DNA from: Oryzias latipes
Lineage: Eukaryota > Chordata > Actinopteri > Beloniformes > Adrianichthyidae
Assembly: GCF_002234675.1 (NCBI RefSeq)
Contig: NC_019876.2
Coordinates: 14,754,829 to 14,818,828 of the forward strand
Direction: 5' to 3'
Length of the DNA: 64,000 nt
The notes beneath the pieces were generated by a model. That model was not told where the DNA came from. It did not search any database and saw nothing but the letters and a program-made list of their open reading frames with translations. Below are positions 12,140-25,609 of the stretch, in pieces. Position numbers and translations under genes: made by a program. Positions within the stretch are counted from its first letter, which is position 1. Every line of letters begins with the position of its first letter.

Positions 12140-12375
12140 CTTCATATGAGCTTACTCTATGTGGTACTTACATATGGTGAGTACCACAAGAAACACATGT
12201 AAATACACAGTAGGTTCCATTTTTTTTGGAATGTGGACACAACACAGTAGGTACCACGTAGGTGTAAACCAAATAGTACCACATAAATACACAGTGAGTA
12301 CCACATATGTGCCACAGTAGGTACTACAAAAGTACCATGCAATTACAATTTTATTACCCTGTAAGTACCATACAG
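12140..12375. repeat. Degenerate repeat of GTACCACA / CAGTAGGTACC words
   Basis: AGTACCACA, TAGGTACCAC, GTACCACATAAATACACAGT, GAGTACCACATATGTGCCAC and GTAAGTACCATACAGT follow one another over about 230 bases, in irregular spacing and both orientations. GGTACC is itself palindromic. It looks like a decayed minisatellite or the inside of a DNA transposon. The minus-strand open frame through it is only the repeat translated. Confidence 0.55.
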
Positions 12376-12503
12376 TAAAATAAACCGTTACCTTTTTTAT
12401 TAATCAGTCAGAAAACGGCCTGAAATTTACAAAAAGTACTGATATGGATGCATTATAGCTTTAACTTGAAACGTATGCTTTTTATATTTTAGATTGTAAA
12501 TTG

Positions 12504-13512
12504 TAATTGTAAACTGTATGAGGTCGTCTGGAGTGGCAGAGAAGTATGTCAGAGTAGTTCAGGACATGTATGAGAGAAGTATGACGGTGGTGAGATGTGC
12601 TGTAGGTCAGACAGAGGAGTTCAAGGTGGAGGTGGGACTACACCAAGGATCAGCTTTGAGTCCTTTTTTGTTTGCTATGCTGATGGACAGGCTGACAGAC
12701 GAGGTAAGACAGGAATCTCCCTGGACAATGATGTTTGCGGATGACATTGTAATCTGCAGTGAGAGTAGAGAGCAGGTGGAGGAACAGCTAGAGAGGTGGA
12801 GGTTTGCTCTGGAAAGAAGAGGTATGAAGGTCAGTCATAGTAAGACAGAATACATGTGTCTGAACGAGAGGGATCAAGGTAGAAGCGTTAGGTTACAGGG
12901 GGCTGAGGTGAAGAAGGTGCAGGAGTTTAAGTACTTGGGGTCAACAGTTCAGTGTGATGGGGAGTGTGGAAAAGAGGTGAAGAGGCGAGTGCAGGCAGGT
13001 TGGAGCGGGTGGAGGAAAGTGTCAGGAGTGTTGTGTGACAGAAGAGTGTCAGCAAGACTCAAAGGAAAGGTGTACAAGACAGTGGTGAGACCAGCTCTTC
13101 TCTATGGGTTAGAGACGGTAGCAGTGAGACAGAGACAAGAGGCTGAGATGGAGGTAGCGGAGATGAAGATGTTGAGGTTCTCCTTAGGAGTGACCAGGTT
13201 AGACAGGATAAGGAACGAGTACATCAGAGGGACGGCTCATGTTGCCTGTGTTAGCGACAAAGTCAGAGAAGCCAGACTGAGATGGTTTGGACATGTTCAG
13301 AGGAGGGATAGTGGATATATTGGTAGAAGGATGTTGGAGATGGAGCTGCCTGGCAGGAGGACAAGAGGACGGCCAAAGAGGAGATATATGGATGTCTTGA
13401 CAGAGGACATGAAGTTGGCTAACGTTAGGGTAGAAGATGTTCATGATAGAGTGAGGTGGAAAAGGATGATTCGCTGTGGCGACCCCTGATGGGAAAAGCC
13501 GAAAGAGAAAGA
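12504..13512 (+). mobile_element. RTE-clade LINE, 5'-truncated insertion with 13-bp target duplication
   Basis: The insertion is framed by AGATTGTAAATTG at 12491-12503 and again at 13513-13525, a perfect 13-base target-site duplication. Between them is the 3' part of an RTE-type LINE, ending in the family's 3' signature (CGCTGTGGCGACCCCTGATG) and a GAAAGA-rich tail. The left junction has about a dozen filler bases before LINE sequence begins, as is usual for aborted target-primed reverse transcription. The long open frame and intact duplication suggest a fairly recent event. Confidence 0.88.
12518..13489 (+). CDS. RTE LINE reverse transcriptase, C-terminal 323 codons (retrotransposon, truncated)
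   Basis: An uninterrupted plus-strand frame of 323 codons. It shows reverse-transcriptase signatures in order: GLHQGSALSPFLFAML (the substrate-binding QGSALSP block), then MMFADDIVIC with the catalytic FADD aspartates, then KTEYM and YLGSTV. The C-terminal part has the RTE features LLYGLETVAV, RWFGHVQRRD and GRRTRGRPKRRYMDV. The protein would begin in the middle of the fingers/palm. The endonuclease and the RT N-terminus are missing, so it cannot be an active element. The first ATG is simply the first after the truncation point, not a native start. Frames of this type are often mispredicted as host genes. Confidence 0.85.
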   Translation: MRSSGVAEKYVRVVQDMYERSMTVVRCAVGQTEEFKVEVGLHQGSALSPFLFAMLMDRLTDEVRQESPWTMMFADDIVICSESREQVEEQLERWRFALERRGMKVSHSKTEYMCLNERDQGRSVRLQGAEVKKVQEFKYLGSTVQCDGECGKEVKRRVQAGWSGWRKVSGVLCDRRVSARLKGKVYKTVVRPALLYGLETVAVRQRQEAEMEVAEMKMLRFSLGVTRLDRIRNEYIRGTAHVACVSDKVREARLRWFGHVQRRDSGYIGRRMLEMELPGRRTRGRPKRRYMDVLTEDMKLANVRVEDVHDRVRWKRMIRCGDP

Positions 13513-14075
13513 AGATTGTAAATTGGTTGGGCCACTGTGCTCACGTTAAATATTCATGTCTGTGTGTCTTCAGTTTACCAAAAGAATACACAATTAAAAA
13601 ACGCAAACAGTGGATTTATCATGAGGTATCCATAATTAGTGAAATTCATTCGCCAAAATAAGAAAAGTGCAGATCATCTACACTTTTTTGGGTCATTTTT
13701 AATACTCTTTGGGATAAAAAAAAAGAGAATTTTCTTTTTCTTTTTGCAAAAAAGGATCTAAAATAGCTAACTCTTTCAAAATAAAACAGTTCAACTAAAT
13801 TAACAAACACGTTCTGACTCTGCACAATTTCCTACACTGTTTGTTGCACATTAATAACACTGTGTTGATTTTTTTAAAAGTGATTTAGATTGTTTGATTT
13901 GACTTAACCATATTTTTCTTTCATGACCTGTGTGCTCTAACTGCATTACCCCCCCCCCCCCTTCACAGCCCGTGTTACTCCTACCTTTTCTCCTCCCCAC
14001 TTTATTGACGGATGTCCTGCTCCAGCGTTTTCATCCATGTCTCTGAGCACCTTCGCAGGATGTGTTCACATGTCC

Positions 14076-14077
<2 letters not shown>

Positions 14078-14110
<33 letters not shown>
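14078..14110. repeat. GT microsatellite
   Basis: About 16 GT units in a row, followed by TGAATG. A run of ten or more C residues lies nearby at about 13950. Confidence 0.95.
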
Positions 14111-14114
<4 letters not shown>

Positions 14115-14859
14115 TTTGTGAGGTGGGCGTGTGGGGAAGTTCCTGCACATCTGTCGGCCGCATTTCTCTCACTCGTGGTGGAGTAAAGGTTGTTTTTCAG
14201 CGTCAGGAGAAGGTGTCTCCATCTACAAAGATCAAGTTTTGTCCAGCTTCCTTCCTCTTGGTCCTCATGGCACGTCGCCTCTGCTCCGAGGCAACAAGCC
14301 AGAAGCTTCCGGATAGTGTTTGGAGCACTTATTACCTCCGCAAGAGGACAATGACTTTGTTTTGTTCTTTTTTTGGGGGGTTTTCAGAATATTTAAACAT
14401 GATTACTTCAAATATGGGCCATATCTTTACATTTTTATTCCAAAAATAATACATTTCTTTATAATTTGGTGTCCTAATCAAATTTATGATAGTTTGGATT
14501 GATCACAAAACAGTAGGAGGTCACACGCAATCAAAGTGTAGCTAACAGAATCAAATTGTAACAACGAGAACTTTGCCCAACAATAAGTCAGAGTTCCAGC
14601 TTCCTGTTGAGCAGCTTCCTCTGTCCTGGAGAGGCCTGAAGGGCAGGAGAGCTTTCGGGTGGTCAGGGAGGGGGATGTTCCCCGGCTCACCCCTTGACAG
14701 GCCAGGCACGTACCACATCTCCCCCAGGGGTCCCGGTATATATTTTTTCAACATGGCTCAAAAACACTCCAAGCTTTCCTGCTATTAGTTCTTTCAGATC
14801 CATGGGGGTTTAGAAAAACTAATAGCCCACTAAAAATACCTGGAGCCTGGAGTCTGGCC

Positions 14860-15094
14860 TTTTCCTGTGCCGCTTCCACTGGGCGCGTGGGCCATTGAGG
14901 AAAAAGGAAACAAGCGGCTCTGGTTGTAAGGGAGTTTCCTGCAAATGGTTATAAAGGGGTCTCAGGAATCCGCCTCCCCTCACAGTTTTGTTCTGACACA
15001 GTGGGTGCTCCTCGTCTCTGATTGCTGACTCAACAGTGAGTCAAGGGTTTGTCAGCCACGAGGTAGACGTTGGTTCTCGTCCCTGCTGGTCGGG
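14860..15094 (+). promoter_or_regulatory. bcl6b: bcl6b core promoter and non-coding first exon
   Basis: A TATA box (TTATAAAGG, TATAAA at 14950-14955) stands about 30 bases before a likely start near 14980. The following segment ends in a good donor, CGGG|GTAAGA (15094/15095), which pairs with the acceptor at 15382 in front of the start codon. Just upstream lie several GGAA/TTCC cores (TTTTCCTG, GAGGAAAAAGGAAACAAG, GTTTCCTGC). These could be ETS sites, in keeping with the known endothelial and lymphoid expression of BCL6B. The exon is inferred from splice signals only. Confidence 0.6.
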
Positions 15095-15391
15095 GTAAGA
15101 AACCTTTTGTTTTATGAGAATCCGGGCTAAAAGTAACTTCATTAGTTAATTGATATATACTTTTAGTTATTTACTATCAAAAAAGCAAGTAACACGTTTT
15201 TCCCATGCAGGTACGAGTAGGGAGCTGGTCTCACCTAACACATGTGTCTGGTACACTTCAGTATATTTATTATTTAAATTCCGTACAGGTTGGTAAATCT
15301 GTGATAAATTATTTAATTTATTATTAGTTTCACTGGTCATACTAATGGTCACACACAGGTCGTGTTTGTGGTTTCTGCACAGACAGGTCAA

Positions 15392-18640
<3,249 letters not shown>

Positions 18641-19270
18641 AGATCAACCCTCAGTCAAAGAAGAAGCCTACCACACCAAACCTTACATCAAATGATTTAT
18701 ACCAGGAAATTTGACAACAAAAACATTTTCAGTCTTAGACTGGAAATGGTAAAATGACAGGTCTTCCTATTCTTGGAAAATGTTGGATAATGTGTATAGA
18801 GAGGAAAGGAAGAAAGTCTTGATTACTGACTGCTAGTTTGAAATGTTGGGTACATTTTGCCAGACATTTTAGAGACGGATTTGTGTACGTCTTTTTTTTA
18901 GGGTCTGTGAAGAGTTGAAAAGAAGGGAAGAGTCCATTAAAAGATAAGCTAGGGAATGAGGAGAATGTGTGTGTAGTAGATAAGAAAGATAAAGCAAGTT
19001 AAGTGAAGGTTTTGTAACTCTTTATATTTAGAGTAAATTAAGGATTTAATGTGAGTTGTTTTATATCGTACAAAGCACTTCAAAAGTTTTTACTTTTTAA
19101 AAAATATATATTTAACGCATAATTATGTAAAATGTGCGGCCTGGGGCCCTTTAACTGTTTATTATGAGATATTTTTGCATCCATGTCATCTATGGACACA
19201 GTCCAGGCAGGTCAGGGACTTAGTTCACTTGTTTTGAATTCATTGTGTAGAAAAGTATTCATAACATCAA

Positions 19271-19276
19271 AATAAA
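19271..19276 (+). terminator. bcl6b: Likely bcl6b polyadenylation signal
   Basis: AATAAA about 630 bases after the stop codon at 18640, at the end of an AT-rich tail with no coding signal. It is the first canonical AATAAA I noticed after the stop codon. The cleavage site would be 10-30 bases further on. Confidence 0.5.
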
Positions 19277-19473
19277 TTGAAAGTGATTGAATAGTTAATA
19301 ATAATTTTAAATTTGTACTTAGTAAGTTTATTTGCAGGGCAAATTTGAATTAAAGGAGTTTGATACCATTTGAAACCGTGTTTTTTTGAAGAGTTTCTAC
19401 AGCTGACAGAATTTAGAAACCTACTCCAATCATCCTTCAATGTACTGTAGAAAAGTTCCCAGTAGTCTTTTAA

Positions 19474-19606
19474 CCTCTTGAGACCTGGTGCCCACGTCAC
19501 ATTGTGGGAACATCACATTGTGGGTCCTATTACCACTGTAGTAAATTCTGATTACATATGGCCCCGCGACTACAAAATATCAAACAAGAGCTCGGTTCTT
19601 AAGAGG
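19474..19606. mobile_element. piggyBac-like MITE, 133 bp, TTAA on both sides
   Basis: Flanked by TTAA at 19470-19473 and 19607-19610. The ends CCTCTTGAGACC and, inverted, CCTCTTAAGAACC form a 12-13 base imperfect terminal repeat. TTAA targeting with ends beginning CC is the piggyBac pattern. No coding capacity. Confidence 0.65.
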
Positions 19607-19777
19607 TTAATCCTAATTACAATGATTATGATTATTGCGTTGATGAGTGTTCTGTGTTTACACTCTTTCCCGATAGTTTACAGCCCCTCATACTCCCAAA
19701 CCTAACATTTCCGATGCAACGAAAATGCTGAGCAATATCGGAACTATCACGCGGCATGGTTTTGAGGGAAACCAAGA

Positions 19778-20030
19778 CATCCATGGATCTAGTCGTCTAC
19801 AAGTGGATGCATCAGAGTGAAGCAGAGCAGGGAGCTTGTGCCCCACCCAGTGTATTTTCTACGTCACAACTTTTTCAAACAAATTTTTTTTCATCTGCTC
19901 CTCATTCACAACGATTTGAATAAAGAAAAACACAGAAATGCAGTTTTAAGCCTAATATCCTCTATGTATGCCCTTCATCATCAGAAAAATTCCACAAGAA
20001 CATGTTAAAGACAATAAAAACACAAATCTC
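19778..20030 (+). mobile_element. MITE family A, copy 2 (plus orientation)
   Basis: Same word order as copy 1: CATGGATCTAGTCGTCTACA, GAGCAGGGAGCTTGTG, CATCTGCTCCTCATTCACAA, AATAAAGAAA, TTCATCATCAGAAAAATTCC and ACAAGAACATGTTAAA. It shares with copy 1 a 5' segment (ATGGATCTAG) not seen in the 57-kb copy, suggesting a subfamily. Confidence 0.65.
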
Positions 20031-20039
20031 AAAAGAGTT

Positions 20040-21116
20040 TATCTTTAATCAGTTTCAACTTTCTGATATGTCAGAATGAAACACTCAAACCCTTCAGCTT
20101 CTCTCCTCCTTGGATTTCCTTCCTTTTTCTTTTAGTTAAAGTAAATGAATCAGATTTTCTCTTACGTCGAACTCGTTCCACCGTTTTTTTCAAGAGGGGG
20201 TTATGATGTGTTTTTTCTTGGAGTTGAGACAATGAGGGCAAGGACACCTGTTTCCTCCAGGGTCCTCGTCCTTTACAGTCACACCACCAGCCGACAACAC
20301 GTGTGAGGGCCCGCGGGTGCTTCCTGAATGCGAGAGGTGTCACTGTGGGGGCTGCAGACTGCCACTGAACTCTCTCACCCTCTGTCATTCCCGCTTCCTG
20401 ATCCCTGATGAGTTTTGGCTTGTTTAACTTATTGTCTGCCCTCGGCCAACAAACGCTGGAAGTTTGACGGGACTTTCCAAGATTCTGCTTTAGAATAAAT
20501 AAATAAATAGTGCTCATGAGTTGAAGTTTTTACCTTTGTTATCTTGTAGTCACCCCAACCATTTTCGGAAATGAAAAGACCTCTTGTAGAAAAGGTCTTT
20601 TCAATAATAAAAGATAAACGAGATAAGATAAAAGTCCAGTTGATTGATTTTATCGACCACTTCCTACCTGGTTAAATTGTCTGAAAAAAAAAACAAGTTT
20701 TAGGACAGATTTCTTCAATAAGTGAGATGAAGGATAACTGTATGTTGTCAGTCTTTGAAAACAAAACGGACATTTGTGTGGGGAAAAACAGGTTAGTTTA
20801 GGGGATAATGAAAGTTGAGAAGCCAGAATAGATTACACACATTTCTCTCGGGCAACACAGAAAATATGTTGGCTTTTAGTGTTTGCCTTGTATAATGTCC
20901 TTACATAATTTGCAAATGTCCATGCACGGTTTTTCCTTCTTCAGCATCTTGCTGATGAACTTTTCATGCAGCTCAGGATCAAGTGAGAACTTTGCTTAGA
21001 AAACTGGATGAATATGTAACTAATGTTCATCATACTCTGAAAACAAACATTGAAAGTGGACTTTTTTGACATTATCTGAAAGGGGCTTGCTAAAGCAAAT
21101 GCACTTGAAAGTCACT
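20040..21116. other. Intergenic stretch, nothing recognisable
   Basis: AT-rich sequence. The 148-codon minus-strand open frame at 20071-20517 is lysine- and arginine-rich with no domain. I found no splice-consistent homologue and do not call a gene. Confidence 0.4.
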
Positions 21117-21120
21117 TTAT

Positions 21121-21325
21121 CCCTTGTGCTATCTTAGATGACCCCACCCTTACATTGATGTGTTCTCCCTACCATGACAAAGGTGGAAAAAGGTGAAAAG
21201 AATTCACGTAATCCATGGACACCAGTGAGGTTCAAAAATCATTGAAGAAAAAAGGTTCAGCGCACTGTCTAGTGGGTCTAGATGACCCAACTCCCAATGT
21301 TAAAGTGCTTAGGATAGCACAAGGG
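21121..21325. mobile_element. piggyBac-like MITE, 205 bp
   Basis: Ends CCCTTGTGCTATCTTAGATG and, inverted, CCCTTGTGCTATCCTAAGCA share 15 of the first 16 bases. The right flank is TTAA (21326-21329) and the left flank TTAT (21117-21120), a decayed TTAA duplication. Inside, both halves carry an AGATGACCC word in inverted positions. It matches a common fish family with CCCTTGTG termini. Confidence 0.7.
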
Positions 21326-21444
21326 TTAAGCTCGAGCAAAAAACTAATTCTGTTAGTGGAACTTTGCAGATGTCTCCATCTAGTGTCTGTTCTCTGAACT
21401 CAACTTTGTGTGTCCAACGTTATATTTGATTCATCGAACTTCAA

Positions 21445-21575
21445 AAGCCTATATTTCATGCTTTTCTTAAACCTTTCAGAGTAAACTGCATCCATATAAA
21501 TTACCTTTGGCACACTAAAGAATGCATTTTTTAATGAAAATATGAGTTGTTTTCACTAGATCATTTTTCTACCTG
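21445..21575 (+). mobile_element. MITE family B, left-end fragment
   Basis: AAAGCCTATATTTCATGCTT, then CCTTTCAGAGTAAACT, CACTAAAGAATGCAT and AAATATGAGTT follow the same order as the left part of the complete copy at 60767-61231. Confidence 0.6.
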
Positions 21576-22354
21576 ATGGATTGTCCTATAAGCATGCAAT
21601 AAGAGCAGACTGAGCAGCTGTGTCGATCAGACACACGTGCTACTTGTTGGACCTGATTTCCAGGGAGCCCGTGACGTGACACAGGTACAAAAAAAAGTGA
21701 ATTCGTTCCCACGAAATAATGTATTTGTTCCCACGAAACGGGCTCTGTAGATTTAATTTCTTTGAAGGTTGAAGCTTGTGATCCTTCAAGAGAGCAATGA
21801 ACCTGCAAAAGGTCAGCTGCCTGTTGTAGATAGTTCAGGGATGGACTAGCGAGTAAGCTGGTCACTGTTTCTCTGGGGGGTACCCTTTGTGACTTTAATG
21901 GTGGAATTCCATGCTATCTCTGTTGTCTGGCATAGCTAAATGCCAGAGAGTTGGATGGTGCCATAAGCTCAGAGCCATGTGTAGGGGGGGGGGATTTCAC
22001 TGATGGAGCAAGTGAGGAAAGACTTTTATAAAGACTATTCTGTTTTACTTTAAGTGCGTAGCAGTCAGCTGAGTTTTGATTTAGTCCTTTTCTGGGTTGT
22101 TTGCACCATGTTTGTGGTTCCTCTGACAGGCGTGTTTCCTTAAAGCACACCAGTTCGTGTGCTTTGTAATGTGTTTTTAACAAGGTTCTGCTTTCCTGCG
22201 GGCTCCTCAACGTGTGGTCTTGTATTGTTCAACTTCTCTTGTCAATAACGTTGATTTTTTTTAACCTGGACTTGTTAAAGTTGTGTTTGAGGCTTTGACT
22301 GACGAGGTTGAATCTTGCTATTGGATCAACCCATATTACCATTCCAGTGTTTTA

Positions 22355-23715
22355 CTTATCAACATTGACTGTATATAGTAACTGGACTGAGTGTGTGTGA
22401 GACGTCACCCTTAGAAAATGACTTGCTCCTGGCTCCAAGGAACAAAAATCAATTCAGTTGCCATGTTTTGCATGATATGGACATCACCATGTTCGAACCA
22501 AATTTTGTCAGTAAGGTGTGATTGGTTCAAGTTGGTCGTCATTTTTATGGTAACAACTCTCGCCAATCGGGAGGAAGCTCTTTGGAAGGCCACACCCCTG
22601 CCACTTGAAAGGGGCTACACAAAATCTGTCAATCAAACGTTTTCTTGAACATGAGACAACAGACTTTATTGAGGCATTTAATTGGCCAGTTTCTAACTTG
22701 GATAACTTCAAATAAGGAAAAAAATCGCAAAAAATAAAAATAGGATTAGCAAGAACATGTTAAAAATGTAGAAGAGCAAGAATGGTTATTCAGACAAATA
22801 GAATGACTAGCGTTAATAATGAGTAATAGCTTTTTTTTTGTTTCTATAGAAGTCAATGAGATTTTGGCCTCCTGGAACCAGCGGGTACATCTTGTTTGGA
22901 ACATGAGGGGGTAAGGGTCATTCAGTCCAGTTCTCACAAACAGTTGATATTTACAAGCTTTTTCATGCGCCTGTTCTGCGACAAATATCCACTGTAATGC
23001 CAGTCCAAGCTAAAAGTAGCTCTGTGCTGTATACATGGAACTAATATTCTTTCCAGAGAGGTTGCCCCTAATGAGCTCAAAAGCCTTTTAAACACTTGGG
23101 AAGTCTAGTCATGCAAAATACAGCCTATTAGACCACTGACTACAGAACTGGGCTGAGTGACTCCTCCTCCTGGCGTTCCAAATACACCGGTACCCACCGG
23201 CTCCAAGAATCTGAAATCCCATAGACTTTGATTAAAAATCAAACTGTTATTACTCTACTATTTTATTTGTCAGAATAACCATTCTTGCTCTAGTACCTTT
23301 TTTAATATTCTTGTTAAAAAAAAATTTCTTCAAACTATTTTTTCTGTAGTGCAAGTCCTTCAAGTTTAAAACGTATCAATCAGTTGTTTCAATAAAGGTA
23401 GGTGGTCTGACGTCGAGCATTCGAAACGTTTGATTGACAGATTCTCCCGAGCCAGCTTTCAGTGGAAAGGGGTGTGGATTTCCAGCAAGCTCACTTCTGA
23501 TTGGGGAGAGTGGTTGCCAGAGAAATGTTGACTCAGATCAACTTGGACCAACCACTACTTACTGACGTTGTCTGGTTCCAAAATGGCAGCATCCGTATTG
23601 GAAAAAAAAGGCAACTGAATTGACTTCATTTAATTTGGGACTGGAAGCAAGTCATTTTTTATGGATGATCTCACACCCACTTGGTCCAGTGCTCATATAC
23701 AGTCAATGCGCTGGA
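22355..23715. mobile_element. Long inverted-repeat element (two arms of about 530 bp facing each other)
   Basis: The left arm, about 22355-22890, recurs in reverse complement at about 23190-23715. Matching words include TTGACTGTATATAGTAACTGGACTGA against TCCAGTGCTCATATACAGTCAA, GGAAGCTC...GGCCACACCCC against GGGGTGTGGATTTCCAGC, ATCTGTCAATCAAACGTTT against AAACGTTTGATTGACAGATT, and AGTCAATGAGATTTTGGCC against its partner at 23195-23235. The outer ends act as long terminal inverted repeats. A related single-arm copy lies at about 50935-51215. No transposase frame is present. Confidence 0.65.
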
Positions 23716-23862
23716 CGGACAAAGAGATGGGCGAACAAACCAATGTTGTATTGTCTTTGTCAAAGGTACAACAACAGTGAGCAATTTATTACCTTTTTAT
23801 TTATGGAGCAACTACTGGTTCTTGTGGTTTGCCATAATAACTAATGCATAAAGACAAATCTT

Positions 23863-24275
23863 AATTGCTTCCCTACCCTTCCGTATGGAGGGATAACTAG
23901 AGAAATTAGGAAAAACTACTCTCTTCAAAGTCAGATGTTTGTATCGCTCGATGACACCATTTATAGTCACCGGTCATCTACATTAGTGCATAGCTGCCAG
24001 CACTCGGAAAATATACAACAACATAGGTTTTATAACTTTAAAAAGACATGCAGGAACAAAAAAAATCTGTATTTACATTTAAGTGTAAACGTCTGTGCTT
24101 CAGAGCACACCCATGTGAATAAATGTGTTTTTCCATCAAGTGTGGCTGGAGATGGCAGGCCCTAAGTCTCTACAGCTCCTCCTTAAAAAAAAAACAACTT
24201 TCGGACACCACTACAGCTTTAATTGCCACCACACTTGGAGCAATAGGGAGTCGCTAGAGGGGTAGGGAAGCAATT
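23863..24275. mobile_element. MITE with AATTGCTTCCCTACCC ends
   Basis: AATTGCTTCCCTACCCTTC at 23863 and, inverted, AATTGCTTCCCTACCCCTC from 24275 form a 19-base terminal inverted repeat with one mismatch. The 413-bp inside has no coding feature. I saw no clear target duplication. Confidence 0.6.
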
Positions 24276-24279
24276 CACA

Positions 24280-25380
24280 CTCAGCCTAAAAGTTTTTAGT
24301 TAAGTCTATTGGTAAACTAGGTAGTGTAAAAAAAAAGGCTCATTTTAATTTCCGTTCTATTATTGAGGCAGCTCTGAGTCTGCGTGTGTGGAGATATTTT
24401 TGGCTTCAATGGCTTGCCATAGATGAGTTTAGCCTAGTTGTTCACGTTGATAGACCAGAAGCCGGGAGGTTCTTTTAAACCCCTGCACTAAAGCAATAGA
24501 GTTTGGACCATGAGCCGATCTGAAGAGACATGATAAACCAACGGGTGAGTTCAGCATAAATATATAAATATATATAAATAAAAATCGACTTACGAGACAC
24601 AAAATACGGTTTAAGGAAGCGTCCGGAGCACGCGCTTATTCATTCAGCCAGGAGCAGAATTTTATTTTTACAAGTTATGAAACGAGTGTAATTGTTCTTA
24701 AAAGTCGGAAAAGGGACAATGTAATAAATAAAAACAATAACCCACATTATTCAACCTGTTAGCTTTAAAAAGAAAGTACGATAGCGTTAGTTTGGTAGGA
24801 GTAAAGCTCGAAATCTCCGTGTTGGAGATGGTGCATCTGTTTGTGACTGATATGCCCTCCGTTTCATATTATCATGCCGGTAGTGAGGTGTAATAAATGT
24901 GGGACATATGTTCTATTTAGACACGAAACCTGCTCAGTCACCAAAGGTTACAGATGTTCAGCCCAGGTGGGGGGTCCCTGTCAAAGTGTCTGGGTGCTTT
25001 TATCTAATTCTAAAACTCTGTTGTGCGTCTAAATAGAAAGTAATCAATAAATGCTTGTCACACGACCCACTACTGGGACTCACCTTTCACCCACTTAAGG
25101 TCCAGACACATACAGGAGACTTATGTTGAAGTTAATCATTATCGTTTTTTGACATGTACAGAAAGCAGGGAAGGTCAAAAATCCTGGAAAAGTTTATTGG
25201 AAAAAAATCTTGCCGTAAAATGTGTCATATTATATTGAATTGTGAGGATTTGTATTTTATAGAACTGTAATCATTTTGACACCAAACAAACAACAAACCT
25301 GAATTCGTAATGTCACGAACTCGTCGTAAATCATTTCTCAACTGCTGGCTTGTGTGCATATCTGAAGTAATGAATGTTTG
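24280..25380 (+). other. Intergenic, possible slc16a13 upstream region
   Basis: No coding signal. A donor-like CCAACGG|GTGAGTTCAG at 24540-24555 follows about 60 bases of mixed sequence. It could end a non-coding first exon of slc16a13, whose start codon at 27569 is preceded by an acceptor-like CTCTAAAG. This is a weak guess from splice signals only. Confidence 0.25.
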
Positions 25381-25384
25381 TAGG

Positions 25385-25606
25385 GTTTTCATTCTCCCAC
25401 CGTCCAAAAACATGCTTCATAGGTTCATTGGTTATTCTAAAGTAAATGTGTGAATGTGAGTATGCATGGGTGTGTGATTTGTGGCCCTGCGACAGACTGG
25501 CGACCTGTCCAGGGTGTCCCCTGCCTTCGCCCTGGAGTGGCTGGGATAGGCTTCAGCAGCCCTGTGACCCCGAAAGGGACAAAATGGGTTTAGAAGATGA
25601 ACGAAG
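25385..25606 (+). mobile_element. tRNA-SINE of the 60-kb family, 5'-truncated
   Basis: Carries the 3' part of the same SINE found whole at 60268: CTCCCACCGTCCAAAAACAT, GTGATTTGTGGCCCTGCGAC, AGACTGGCGACCTGTCCAGG, CTGGGATAGGCTTCAGCAGC and GAAAGGGACAAAATGG. The tRNA-like head is missing. Confidence 0.75.
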
Positions 25607-25609
25607 GAA

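Noticed and set aside
20071..20517. 148-codon minus-strand frame, lysine/arginine-rich
   Set aside because: No recognisable motif, no flanking exons and no promoter; low-complexity tail.
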